Shown in pieces: positions 8,121 to 15,963 of a DNA stretch of 64,000 nt. The stretch is taken from assembly GCA_964030785.1 (NCBI GenBank), contig OZ034966.1, positions 6,801,152-6,865,151 of the forward strand. Reading direction: 5' to 3'. The stretch's first letter is position 1. Each line of letters begins with the position of its first letter. This DNA is from Siderastrea siderea (taxonomy: Eukaryota > Cnidaria > Anthozoa > Scleractinia > Rhizangiidae). The translations under genes and the position numbers were made by a program. The notes beneath the pieces were generated by a model. It worked only from the letters and a program-made list of their open reading frames with translations, did not search any database and was not told where the DNA came from.

Positions 8121-8380
8121 TTGTTGGGTTTTTTGGCATAGCCTTTGTCAATCAACCAACTGTTGTACCCTTTGGTACCCCCTCGTCTTTTATACGCTTG
8201 ATATTGTTGTTTGTACCCCGAGACCATCTTTCTCCCTTCGGCAGCACTCATTTGCGGTTTTTTCAACGCCTTGACCAAATCACTTGTGACTTCATACCCC
8301 TTTTTCACGTCGACGAACCAAGGTATGCCTTCTCCTTGCTGGGTTCTTCTTTTTGTCCGTCTTCTTCTTCGGGGGGCCAT
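8105..8380 (-). CDS. Small basic protein with QQGEG junction (91 aa)
   Basis: MAPRRRRRTKRRTQQGEG is followed by WFVDVKKGYEVTSDLVKAL and a Lys/Tyr-rich tail. It belongs to the set of small Arg-led proteins of this element and is a candidate core protein. A TATA-like ATAAAAAG lies upstream (8413-8420). It starts inside the 3' end of the SLATT-like gene in a different frame (76 nt overlap). Element 2 has a shorter positional counterpart (39922-40101, 59 aa) that also begins MAxRRRR. Confidence 0.7.
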   Translation of the reverse strand: MAPRRRRRTKRRTQQGEGIPWFVDVKKGYEVTSDLVKALKKPQMSAAEGRKMVSGYKQQYQAYKRRGGTKGYNSWLIDKGYAKKPNKCCIQ

Positions 8381-8985
8381 GGTTCTAAGAGTGTGGGACT
8401 AGGAGGGAGCGGCTTTTTATGGATCCAATAGTCTTTGGGTCTCAAGGGACGAGGACATCCATCTACATAGCATAGGGCTTCCAAGGGTTGGTACACAAAA
8501 TGACCCTGGTAATCTTGGACACATCGTTTGGGTAACGGAGGGGTGAAATCCACAATGGTATCATCCAAGGTTTGCATCTTGATTAAAAATCGTTCCAGAT
8601 CCTCCAAGGGAATACCCCGCACATGGGTTTTCAATTCGGTCAAGGCTTTGGCATAGGTGGTAAACGCAAATCGACTCATGGTCACTTTAAATCGGTATTG
8701 TTTAAAATCATTCCATCCTTTGACCACGGTGCCCACCGCCGCCAAACAGGCTACCAATGTACTGTTTTCCAATAGCGGACCCGCAATCATGCCGGCAGCC
8801 ATCAGGAGTAAGGCCAACCCATTGAACAAGGCATTGATACACCTGTAATGATTCAACATTTTTCGATAACACCACCATTGTTGATGATAAAAGGCATACA
8901 AGGAATCCATGCGTTGTAATAATTCCGGGGGGAAGGGAAGACCATGCTGTTTCGATCCATTCAATAACGACACGACGGTTTTCAT
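8305..8985 (-). CDS. Two-TM membrane protein, SLATT-like (226 aa)
   Basis: A soluble N-terminus (QRMDSLYAFYHQQWWCYRK) leads into a TM hairpin: helix 1 INALFNGLALLLMAAGMIAG (about 51-70) and helix 2 STLVACLAAVGTVVKGW (about 76-92). An amphipathic helix follows with an 'FTTYAKALTELKTHVRG' block, then a Pro-rich tail. Two TM helices followed by a helix bearing a 'YxxLxxxI'-like block is the SLATT-domain layout known from bacterial conflict systems. Assignment is by topology and pattern, not by a search. It is very well conserved in element 2 (40017-40742, open). The same elements also encode a SLOG-like protein, the usual partner of SLATT. An ordinary viral membrane protein is the main alternative. 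Confidence 0.7.
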   Translation of the reverse strand: MKTVVSLLNGSKQHGLPFPPELLQRMDSLYAFYHQQWWCYRKMLNHYRCINALFNGLALLLMAAGMIAGPLLENSTLVACLAAVGTVVKGWNDFKQYRFKVTMSRFAFTTYAKALTELKTHVRGIPLEDLERFLIKMQTLDDTIVDFTPPLPKRCVQDYQGHFVYQPLEALCYVDGCPRPLRPKDYWIHKKPLPPSPTLLEPWPPEEEDGQKEEPSKEKAYLGSST

Positions 8986-8987
8986 CT

Positions 8988-9941
8988 TTACGGCGAAACA
9001 CGGGACGACGAGGTTTGTACGCTCGGTGCTCCTCCTTGTTTATAACTGGTGACAATGCTATTGGTCATGGTGACATTAGCAATTTCACGTCCTTGGGCCA
9101 ACTGTTCTTGATCTTGTAACAGCATCCGTAAACGTCGTTGTAAATCCGCTTGACGCAAGGTACGAGGCTGTCGGCCAGAACTCCCAGATGTCCAAGATCC
9201 TCGAGGGGTAGCTGGATTGGAGGCAGGTGTCAAAGGGGAAGTGGGGGTATTTCGTCGTCGTCCTCGTATTCGTCTCGGTCGTCGTCCACGACGACCCCCA
9301 CCACCACCACCACCACCACCACCACCACCTCCACCACCACCACCTCCACCGCCACCACCACCTCCACCAGCACCACCAGCACCACCACCAGCACCACCAG
9401 CACCTCCACCAGCACCACCTCCACCAGCACCACCAGCACCACGTCCACCACCAGCACCACCAGCACCACCACCACCACCACCACCACGTCCACGTCCAGC
9501 ACCACCACGTCCACCACCACGTCCACCACGTCCACCACCACGCCCATTACCCCCAGCACCCGCTGCTGTTCGAGCACCCGTTGGTGTTCGAGCACCCGTT
9601 GGTGTTCGAGTACCCGCTGCCAAGGGTACGCTAGGAGGAGTCGCAGGGGTTAGAGCACCAGAAGATGGTTGATTTCCTGGACTTCCTACCCCTGCTGGGG
9701 AAGAAGCCTGCACAGGGGGCACACCATCTACACCGACAGGGGGGATGGATTGCATAAACCGATAGAGGGGCTCGGCTTCCATTTCCTCCTCGGCGGCGTC
9801 GAGAAGGCCTTGGTCTCCCGACCAAAATAAATCTTGCCAGGCCCTTGGGGACATTTGATTGCCGCTGGCCGCCCCCACCCCCGCCGGGGACACGGTATCG
9901 TACGATTGCGGAGGTTGACGGTCATCATCGGCCATGGTCAC
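8988..9941 (-). CDS. Disordered protein with long poly-Gly tract (317 aa)
   Basis: The N-terminus is acidic (MADDDRQPPQSYDTVSPAGVG) with repeated SPAGVG motifs. The centre is a Gly/Ala/Arg low-complexity tract (about residues 125-220), then RRGRRPRRIRGRRR. The conserved C-terminus carries QADLQRRLRMLLQDQEQL and NVTMTNSIVTSYKQGG. The ends match element 2 (40759-41469), while the Gly tract there is much shorter, so replication slippage explains the expansion. Function unknown; the conserved tail may be the working part. Start is 9941 or 9935. TATA-like TATAAAGG lies near 9972-9978. Confidence 0.75.
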   Translation of the reverse strand: MTMADDDRQPPQSYDTVSPAGVGAASGNQMSPRAWQDLFWSGDQGLLDAAEEEMEAEPLYRFMQSIPPVGVDGVPPVQASSPAGVGSPGNQPSSGALTPATPPSVPLAAGTRTPTGARTPTGARTAAGAGGNGRGGGRGGRGGGRGGAGRGRGGGGGGGAGGAGGGRGAGGAGGGGAGGGAGGAGGGAGGAGGGGGGGGGGGGGGGGGGGGGGGGGRRGRRPRRIRGRRRNTPTSPLTPASNPATPRGSWTSGSSGRQPRTLRQADLQRRLRMLLQDQEQLAQGREIANVTMTNSIVTSYKQGGAPSVQTSSSRVSP

Positions 9942-9973
9942 TCTTTTTCCTGTTCAAATGGGGTGTCGTGCCT

Positions 9974-10627
9974 TTATAGTCGTTTTTGATAGGTGCGAGT
10001 CCATCCTTCGTCTTTTAACAGGTGACTCAACACACGTTGTTGATCGGACGAGGCGGGATGTAAATCCAAGACCAAATACCCATACGGTCGTGTGGTGGCT
10101 TGATGAAACGTCTCCAACGTGTCTTTCCACGTGGTCGGAAACGATTGCAGCATGACATTGCGTACCCCTAATTGATCTCGGGGGTTCTTGAACGCCACGA
10201 TGTAATGGGCATTGCGGGATATACTTTTCGCATAGCGACCCACGGGAAACATGTCTTGGCACAAGTAGAGCACCGTCACCCCTTGATGATGCGAATGTTT
10301 GGTGAATAAATCCAACACGCGTTTATCGTGACTGCCTTCATCCATTAAATCATCCAAGACCAGGACCCCCTGTCCTTCAGGAAACCATTGCACTAAGGCC
10401 TCATGATCGGGAATCCCTTCGTGAAACACCACCCCTTGATCTTGCATGCCTTGAAATCGATCTTGCCAGGCCCCATAACAATAATGCAGTTGGGTCGGTG
10501 GGGTTTCAAACAAATCCGGGTTGTCTACCAAGAGTTTTTCCGTAAACGCAGTTTTCCCACATCCCGAAGGACCCACTACCAAGATAGAGGAAGGCGTATG
10601 AAAACGAAACGGTTTCCCCGTTTGCAT
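9974..10627 (-). CDS. Genome-packaging ATPase, A32/FtsK-HerA type (217 aa)
   Basis: P-loop NTPase expected to drive DNA into the capsid. Walker A is GPSGCGKT (residues 19-26), Walker B is VLVLDDLMDE (88-97). The QDMFPVG and SRNAHYIVAFKNPRD blocks match the sensor and arginine-bearing region of the A32-like family. Length is normal for Polinton ATPases. It starts at an ATG about 40 nt after a TAAAAAGG box (10664-10670). The tRNA-like gene lies directly upstream. Intact, unlike the element 2 copy, which lacks an initiator codon. Confidence 0.95.
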   Translation of the reverse strand: MQTGKPFRFHTPSSILVVGPSGCGKTAFTEKLLVDNPDLFETPPTQLHYCYGAWQDRFQGMQDQGVVFHEGIPDHEALVQWFPEGQGVLVLDDLMDEGSHDKRVLDLFTKHSHHQGVTVLYLCQDMFPVGRYAKSISRNAHYIVAFKNPRDQLGVRNVMLQSFPTTWKDTLETFHQATTRPYGYLVLDLHPASSDQQRVLSHLLKDEGWTRTYQKRL

Positions 10628-10672
10628 GATGACGACGAACTACCCTTAGAAAAAAAAAGGCACCTTTTTATT

Positions 10673-10759
10673 GGAATCGGTGGGACTCGAACCCACGTAC
10701 GACCCTCCTCATGTATCCGAAGGGGGATCCAAAGGCTCTACCCACTGAGCTACGACTCC
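10673..10759 (-). tRNA. tRNA-like gene with enlarged anticodon arm
   Basis: On the minus strand GGAGUCG pairs fully with CGAUUCC as a 7-bp acceptor stem (one G-U). The D-arm is GCUC-AGUGGGUA-GAGC. The T-arm GUGGG-UUCGAGU-CCCAC is perfect and carries the GGUUCGAGUCC B-box. The anticodon region is about 15 nt longer than usual, so it holds an intron or an irregular arm. GAUCC/GGGUC can pair, but I cannot assign the anticodon safely (UCG is one reading). A T9 run follows within about 15 nt (10651-10659), a good pol III terminator. Element 2 has no counterpart. Confidence 0.8.
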
Positions 10760-10788
10760 GACATCACTTTTTTTCCAACAAATTTTAT

Positions 10789-11328
10789 TTAAGCATTACA
10801 TTGATGATACGGCTGACAACAAAGTTGATACCATCTGGCTTCTTGGCCTACAATCAATTGTTGAAGGCGTTGACCGGCTTGATGGTCATTACTAACATAA
10901 TCATGATCCGAAAACTCATTTAAAAACGCTTGCAAGGTCCGTCCACGGGCTTTGGCTTTCAAGTACAACAAGGCGTAATCACCACAACTCTTGCTTGTAA
11001 TGGCTTGGAGGGACTTGCCATTGGTCACCACATACTTCCAATGTTGGACAATCCAATCTCGTAACGGGGTAGCTTGCACGTACGTATCCAATGGCAAGGC
11101 ATAACTGTCCAGGACTTCACACACCTTTCCATCCGTCCACACCGCTAACCAATGTTGTCCCGGTTGATCGTGTGGGTCGGTATTCACAATGTACCCTTGA
11201 GGGGTAGTCTTGACAGGAGTCTTGGGTAAACGATCACAGGCCACGGTTCCGTAAAAGACCGGGTTCAATTGGGGGTCGTCTCGGGCTAAATAATCCAACT
11301 GCACATTATTCAAGGCCACATGTTCCAT
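10789..11328 (-). CDS. Adenain-like cysteine protease (179 aa)
   Basis: Maturation protease of the C5 (adenovirus protease) type. Candidate catalytic residues are His59 in GQHWLAVW, acidic Asp74 in EVLDSY, Gln108 in SLQAI and Cys115 in KSCGDYALLYL. The Gln-to-Cys spacing of 7 equals that in adenain. Likely substrates are the small Arg-rich proteins and capsid components of the element. The ATG overlaps the major capsid stop by one base (TGATG), so the two genes are tightly coupled. An AATAAA overlaps the end of the gene on the minus strand. Intact here and in element 2. Confidence 0.93.
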   Translation of the reverse strand: MEHVALNNVQLDYLARDDPQLNPVFYGTVACDRLPKTPVKTTPQGYIVNTDPHDQPGQHWLAVWTDGKVCEVLDSYALPLDTYVQATPLRDWIVQHWKYVVTNGKSLQAITSKSCGDYALLYLKAKARGRTLQAFLNEFSDHDYVSNDHQAGQRLQQLIVGQEARWYQLCCQPYHQCNA

Positions 11329-12728
11329 CAGTGCTGGTAAATGTTATACAACACGGCTCCGTTCCTGTCAATCTCCAGCAAATTCTCAAATTCTCCATAC
11401 ACGAGTACGGTTATATTGACACCGGGGGCGGCTCCAAATTCCAACACCAATTGTAAATCGCCCGTTTGCTTGGGGTTGAGGTTTTGACTGTCAGCACATC
11501 CATTGGCCACATTGTCAAACATGAACAAGGTACAATTTTTAGCTTGGCCCCAATCTTCTAGTTCCACCATATTGCCTTTCTTTTTACACCAGGCACCACT
11601 GGCTTGCAGAAAACGGAAGTAGCCTAGATTATCTCGGGTGCCATTGTTGTGCACTAACTGCAGGGTTTCATAAGGGTACTCTTCTCCTCTGACAATCTGT
11701 TTAATGGAACTCAGACCAAATTTCTGGAAACAGAACGGATCTCGGGTCACATCTCCATTGAAGGCGCGGCTGTCCAGTAACCCCACAATCAATCGGTCAG
11801 GTATTCTGTTTTGAAACAGGTTCGGGATATCAAAGCGGACCAGGTTGTTTTGCATGCTGAAGGTCCGGATTTCACTGCGGACGGTCGGGTAAGCTGCCAC
11901 TTGGCCTTCATTGTGTCTTTTGCTAGAGATACTCTGGTAGATGGCGTCATTCAAACGCAGTTGACAGAGATGAAACCTTAGTTTCACATCCCCTTCTATC
12001 AATCGACCAGCTAGAGCCACTCCATTCAAAAACAGGCTGGGACCATTGAAATGAAATTTCATCTTGATTTCGATACCAGGCACCAACAGTTTGCCAGTGT
12101 GAAAGACTTCCAAGTGGGGGGTAAACACTAGACTGTGGGTGACACCTCCAGCATACTTGGCCACTTCAGCGACCATGGCGTCGAAGGCCCCTTTGTGATT
12201 GTCACTGAGAGCTTGCCAGTGAACATGGTCTCCTGCTTTGTCTGTGTTGGTGGCAGTCCATTGGGGTGGGAAATCCACTTGATTGTACCATCCTTGGGGT
12301 CCTAACACGGTCTTGCCATCTTCTCGGTCAAAATTCAGCAAGTTTTCTAGGTAAGCTTTGTAATGATACGTGTCGGATTGTGGACTGATCAACGTGCCAT
12401 TCAACTGCAAGTCAATTTGTTTGATGATGGAATGGGCCAAATTATTGACGGGCCACAATTTCTGATTGGCCACCAAGTTCCCGGCATCCTCCTTTTTCAA
12501 ACTCAATTCCATGGTAAAGTAACTGCGTCCCAAATCCACAAAATCGTCCAACCCTGGAATGATGAATTCCATGGGATTGATACCCGTGGTGGTGGGTTGG
12601 ATGGTGACCATGCGATAGGCATTGATGCTAATGTCGGTCGGTGGCACCTTGAAAATCCGTAAGGCAGGGTTGACGGTCCCTTCGGAACGCTCGTGAGCCG
12701 GGGCGGTTTGTGTACTCACGTCAGGCAT
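11328..12728 (-). CDS. Major capsid protein, double jelly-roll (466 aa)
   Basis: Forms the hexon-like capsomers of the particle. Family features are the N-terminal PTDISINAYRMVTIQPTTT block, the DLQLNGTLISPQSDTYHYKAYLE segment (quoted in part), which is typical of Polinton and virophage-like capsid proteins, the FTPHLEVFHTGKLLVPG block, and a second half with VRGEEYPYETLQLVHN and an FGAAP...VLVYGEFE end. Length and order fit a double jelly-roll. TATAAAAA at 12771-12778 precedes the ATG by about 45 nt. Intact; close homolog at 43009-44397. Confidence 0.93.
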   Translation of the reverse strand: MPDVSTQTAPAHERSEGTVNPALRIFKVPPTDISINAYRMVTIQPTTTGINPMEFIIPGLDDFVDLGRSYFTMELSLKKEDAGNLVANQKLWPVNNLAHSIIKQIDLQLNGTLISPQSDTYHYKAYLENLLNFDREDGKTVLGPQGWYNQVDFPPQWTATNTDKAGDHVHWQALSDNHKGAFDAMVAEVAKYAGGVTHSLVFTPHLEVFHTGKLLVPGIEIKMKFHFNGPSLFLNGVALAGRLIEGDVKLRFHLCQLRLNDAIYQSISSKRHNEGQVAAYPTVRSEIRTFSMQNNLVRFDIPNLFQNRIPDRLIVGLLDSRAFNGDVTRDPFCFQKFGLSSIKQIVRGEEYPYETLQLVHNNGTRDNLGYFRFLQASGAWCKKKGNMVELEDWGQAKNCTLFMFDNVANGCADSQNLNPKQTGDLQLVLEFGAAPGVNITVLVYGEFENLLEIDRNGAVLYNIYQH

Positions 12729-12730
12729 GT

Positions 12731-12961
12731 TTAACGTCGTCGAGTGGTACCCCGTCGTCGTCGTGAGGGGTTTTTATAGCGTCGTCGTCGTCCTAAACGT
12801 TGTCTCAAATCAAACCCGGGGACTCTCATCACCTCGGCACTCAACCATCCACCACGTTGTCGTCGTCGTGGCATGAGTTTCCAAAACGGATACAGTCCAC
12901 CCCATTGAGACAACCCTCGATTACTACGAATCCGTCGAGGTCGTGAATGCACGGGTTCCAT
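12731..12961 (-). CDS. Small Arg-rich core protein with RRRQRGGWLS junction (76 aa)
   Basis: Very basic at both ends. The central PFWKLMPRRRQRGGWLS is almost unchanged in element 2 (44409-44648), and the tail is RRRRYKNPSRRRRGTTRRR. Likely a DNA-condensing core peptide processed at the QRGG step (inference from adenovirus pX/pVII). It starts at a TAATG overlap with the gene upstream and ends 3 nt before the capsid ATG. Confidence 0.75.
   Translation of the reverse strand: MEPVHSRPRRIRSNRGLSQWGGLYPFWKLMPRRRQRGGWLSAEVMRVPGFDLRQRLGRRRRYKNPSRRRRGTTRRR
12771..12778 (-). promoter_or_regulatory. TATA box of the major capsid gene
   Basis: TATAAAAA on the minus strand about 45 nt before the capsid ATG, inside the coding end of the neighbouring small basic gene. 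The same box sits at 44462-44468 before the element 2 capsid gene. Confidence 0.65.
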
Positions 12962-13287
12962 TAGACTCCCAAAATATCACGTGCACGTTTGGTTTGTTTG
13001 GGAAATAAGGCAGTGGCTACACGCACGGCGTCTTTCACGTTCTTCTGATTCAACGCTTTCTTGGCTTGTTTGGTGATTTCCTTTTTAAGGACGTCTTCGG
13101 CTTTGCGTTTGATACCTCGTGTCAAACCCGTTTCCAAGCCTCTCTTGATATTACTAGGCAATTTTAAAGGATTTCGCGTCCTTATAAGACCTTGCAACCC
13201 CCCACGCATCAGATCCGTCATCACTCCTTTGCCTTGTTGATCATACCACTCGTCGGTTCGAAATCGTGTCAAACTTCCCCCACGCAT
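12961..13287 (-). CDS. Small basic protein, MRGGSLTRFRTDEW (108 aa)
   Basis: The N-terminus MRGGSLTRFRTDEWYD is shared with element 2 (44677-44979). The rest is Lys/Arg-rich and helical (LKLPSNIKRGLETGL, DVLKKEITKQAKKAL, AVRVATALFPKQ). The size, charge and early RGG resemble adenoviral pVI/pVII-type minor proteins, but I cannot assign it. A TATAAAAAGG box lies upstream at 13343-13352. Confidence 0.72.
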   Translation of the reverse strand: MRGGSLTRFRTDEWYDQQGKGVMTDLMRGGLQGLIRTRNPLKLPSNIKRGLETGLTRGIKRKAEDVLKKEITKQAKKALNQKNVKDAVRVATALFPKQTKRARDILGV

Positions 13288-13342
13288 GGTGCCTTCTTCT
13301 TCACCAGGGATAAACGTTTTGTTTGGGCTTTATGGGACTCCC

Positions 13343-13352
13343 CTTTTTATAC
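13343..13352 (-). promoter_or_regulatory. TATA box (GTATAAAAAG)
   Basis: Lies about 55 nt before the ATG at 13287, in the gap after the small basic gene 13355-13540. Same consensus as the other per-gene boxes of the element. Confidence 0.65.
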
Positions 13353-13354
13353 CG

Positions 13355-13540
13355 TCATCGTCGTTTTTTCCGAAAAGCGGCTTCCAACCCTTTTTTAGCC
13401 CCGTAACTCGCGGCACCACTTGCGGCACCCAACGCCACAGCTTTTCCTCCAGCAATCAAGGCTGGAATGAGGGCCGCCAGGGGCAAGAGACCCCCTCGTT
13501 GCCTTCTTCGTCTCCTTCGACGCACTCTTGTCTTGGGCAT
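13355..13540 (-). CDS. Arg-rich leader plus hydrophobic Ala/Gly segment (61 aa)
   Basis: MPKTRVRRRRRRRQRGG is followed by LLPLAALIPALIAGGKAVAL and GAASGAASYGAKKGLEAA. A basic leader, an RGG step and a membrane-active-looking hydrophobic stretch suggest a core or membrane-lytic peptide released by the protease (inference). The element 2 copy (45059-45262) is the same except for an in-frame stop at the RGG position. A TATAAAAA box lies at 13571-13578. Confidence 0.75.
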   Translation of the reverse strand: MPKTRVRRRRRRRQRGGLLPLAALIPALIAGGKAVALGAASGAASYGAKKGLEAAFRKKRR

Positions 13541-13579
13541 CTTTGTTTGTTTTTCACAACCCTTGTTTTCTTTTTATAC

Positions 13580-13816
13580 TCACATGACGTTGCACGTAAA
13601 CGATTCCCCCGCCCACCGTTTGCGTTTCCCACTTCGCATTTCTTCCATACGTTTCTTTGTTGATCTTAGGTAATTCTTTTTGGCTAACTTTTCTACCCCT
13701 TTGGTGATGGACCAAGCGGCCTTAGGAATCCCGGCAATCACCGCGTTGACCCCTTCCCCCGCTTGTGGACGCTGTGGTCGGCGTCGTCGTCGTCGTCGTC
13801 GTCGTTTCGGAGGCAT
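13580..13816 (-). CDS. Arg-rich protein with QAGEG junction (78 aa)
   Basis: MPPKRRRRRRRRRPQRPQAGEG is followed by VNAVIAGIPKAAWSITKGV and a Lys/Arg-rich tail. It has the same plan as the other small core-like proteins. Element 2 lacks it: there only about 40 bp separate the neighbouring genes. Its arginine codons are mostly CGN runs, forming a near-perfect (CGA)n stretch at 13783-13805 that could slip. Confidence 0.68.
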   Translation of the reverse strand: MPPKRRRRRRRRRPQRPQAGEGVNAVIAGIPKAAWSITKGVEKLAKKNYLRSTKKRMEEMRSGKRKRWAGESFTCNVM

Positions 13817-13849
13817 GATTGATTTGGGTTCCCTTCTCGTCTCTCTTTT

Positions 13850-14902
13850 TTATGTCTTTTTGAAGTGTAACGTGACAATGGTATGACCTTCACCAAACTT
13901 GACCAAGTCTCCTCCTCTACCAATGGTTTCAGCCACTTGAACGTGAATGATTTCCACCACTTCGTTACGAAGAGACATGTAATGAATGTGCAACGGTTCA
14001 AAGTACATGGTGCCTCTGCCTTGTCGCTTGTACTGGATTTCACGCAACAAATCGGTCACGCGATTGCCCACCACACTGCTGCCTGCCACGTCGGAGTACA
14101 CGTGCAACGTTCGTGTAGGGTCACCCACCACCGTACGAAACGCTACATTCAAATTGGTGAAACGCCAATTCACGCTGAAACTCAACCAAATCCACGTGGT
14201 CCCAGCACCATCCACGCTCACTTGATAATACTCCGGGTCGTCCTTGCTATTTCTTAATTCAATGTCACTATTGTTGGGTACCTTGTCATCACGGAATTCC
14301 ATGTTCAAGTTGGGTCCCAACACATAGTTTCCTCCATCGTTTTTTTTAAACCATCCCATTTTTTCGGCCATGAGATGATGAATGGCAAAGTGAGGGACGA
14401 ACATCGTCGTGTTGTCTTTGTATGGAAGCACGTACTTGTACCGCATGATATTGCGATTGTTCATGATCAAATCCTCGCCGTCCCACTCAAAGGTCGTACA
14501 CGTCTTCTTTCCCCGCTCCGTATACGGTGCACCATAGTAGCCCATGTAACTATAGTTCATACGTTGCCTCACCCAATGAAAAAAGGCTTTCATGAAGGTC
14601 ACGCCATCCACAATGGAATCATCATGTTTCAAATCGTCCATTTTCATATTGAAGCTAAAGACCTTACGTCCCGCGGAGGACGTCATTCGATAACAAGAGG
14701 TACCAAACACGAACTGATCCGATGGCAGCAGATTAAAAATGTTGACCCCCGTGTCCGGTAAGGAAATGGCACTCAACCCCACTTGCCATCCACCCCCTGT
14801 GAGCTGTAACGGTCGAGGTAAACGAATCTTGAAGGAATTGGCTTGGTTGTTGGGAAATTCACGTCGGTTGGCATGACTGGGTAACGTCACGTAGAACGAC
14901 AT
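13850..14902 (-). CDS. Minor capsid-like protein A (350 aa)
   Basis: MSFYVTLPSHANRREFPNNQ, then RLPRPLQL and GGWQVGLSAISLP, is the conserved start of a Polinton structural family usually taken as the minor capsid or penton-type protein. The C-terminus LVKFGEGHTIVTLHFKKT is conserved between paralogs. I start at 14902 because the paralogs start with MSFY; an ATG 18 nt upstream also exists. Two full paralogs (B at 14917, C at 19445) and one fragment (22375) lie in this element. Having several copies may give different vertex, spike or receptor-binding proteins (inference). Homolog in element 2: 45303-46346, open. Confidence 0.8.
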   Translation of the reverse strand: MSFYVTLPSHANRREFPNNQANSFKIRLPRPLQLTGGGWQVGLSAISLPDTGVNIFNLLPSDQFVFGTSCYRMTSSAGRKVFSFNMKMDDLKHDDSIVDGVTFMKAFFHWVRQRMNYSYMGYYGAPYTERGKKTCTTFEWDGEDLIMNNRNIMRYKYVLPYKDNTTMFVPHFAIHHLMAEKMGWFKKNDGGNYVLGPNLNMEFRDDKVPNNSDIELRNSKDDPEYYQVSVDGAGTTWIWLSFSVNWRFTNLNVAFRTVVGDPTRTLHVYSDVAGSSVVGNRVTDLLREIQYKRQGRGTMYFEPLHIHYMSLRNEVVEIIHVQVAETIGRGGDLVKFGEGHTIVTLHFKKT

Positions 14903-14916
14903 GTTGTCTTTCTTCT

Positions 14917-15960
14917 TCACACCACCACTTCCCTTTTAAAGTGGAGGGTCAGGAGGGCATGACCTTCACCAAATTTCACCAGATCCCCATTGGTTTCGGC
15001 CATCTGGGTTTCGACGATTTCTACCACTTCGTTGCGTACTGGGATATATTGAATATGTCGAGGTTCAAAGTGGGTGGTATTTTGAGGCTGGTACTTGATT
15101 TCTCGTAAGAGATCGGTGATGCGACCCCCTACCATGCTGCTGGTCCCTACATCACAATACACGTGCAAAGGACGCGTGGAGGGAAATTCCAACGAGGGAC
15201 GAAAGGACTGGTTCACATTCACAAACCGCCAAGGGCACGATAGACTCAATTTCAGATAATCCCCCTCCACTTTCCAAAAGATGGGCTTGTTGGCAGCATC
15301 GCGGACATCCGTCGGGGTGGGAATGGTGGAAATGCCTTGAAATTCTTGCAAGAGATTCGGACCCAATCGATACTGACCGGGGGACACTTGTTCAATCCAT
15401 CCCATTCTCAGGGCCAAGGATCTGCCCCATGACACGTGCGCTACTTGTCGTTTGTAATCCACATTGGTCGTATTCAATAACAAATCCCCTTCGGAGGTCC
15501 ATTCAAACGTCGGGTATAATTTAACGCCATTGTCCTCGGTCCATTTGTTTTTGGGTTCGGTTTGTTTGGCACGGCTTTGCTCGTAACGGTACACCAATTG
15601 ATGAAAAAAGTGCGATCCCGTCGACGAGGCCATCTCCTTTCTCATATCTCGACCGTAGACAGTGAGTTCGCGACGTTGATGCCACCATCGATCGTTGCCT
15701 TGATCGTCTTGGGCATACACCCGTTCGTGCCATCGTACGTACAACAGAGGATGGGAATCACCCACGCCTCCTTCTTCCGCTATCACGGGAATGGTGGGTA
15801 AGGATAAACTCACCATACCCACCATCCATCCTCGTCCCACAAATCGGATGGGTTTAGGCAATCGGTTTCTGAAATGATGACTCTTGTTCCCAGGAAACTC
15901 TTTGGTACTCGCATGACTCATCAACGTCACGTAAAACGAAGAGTTGGGCACCAACGTCAT
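14917..15960 (-). CDS. Minor capsid-like protein B (347 aa)
   Basis: Paralog of protein A. SSFYVTLMSHASTKEFPGNK is followed by RLPKPIRFVGRGWMVGMVSLSLP; the C-terminus is DLVKFGEGHALLTLHFKR. The middle is divergent and so probably gives a different surface. The stop lies 15 nt upstream of the protein A start, and the ATG lies 4 nt after the integrase stop. The element 2 copy has lost its ATG and carries a stop and a frameshift. Confidence 0.8.
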   Translation of the reverse strand: MTLVPNSSFYVTLMSHASTKEFPGNKSHHFRNRLPKPIRFVGRGWMVGMVSLSLPTIPVIAEEGGVGDSHPLLYVRWHERVYAQDDQGNDRWWHQRRELTVYGRDMRKEMASSTGSHFFHQLVYRYEQSRAKQTEPKNKWTEDNGVKLYPTFEWTSEGDLLLNTTNVDYKRQVAHVSWGRSLALRMGWIEQVSPGQYRLGPNLLQEFQGISTIPTPTDVRDAANKPIFWKVEGDYLKLSLSCPWRFVNVNQSFRPSLEFPSTRPLHVYCDVGTSSMVGGRITDLLREIKYQPQNTTHFEPRHIQYIPVRNEVVEIVETQMAETNGDLVKFGEGHALLTLHFKREVVV

Positions 15961-15963
15961 TTT

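Noticed and set aside
9150..9672. Long plus- and minus-strand frames of poly-Pro, poly-Thr, poly-His or Val over the 9.3-9.55 kb repeat
   Set aside because: They are alternate readings of the simple repeat that encodes the Gly tract of the conserved minus-strand gene; their ends are not conserved in element 2.
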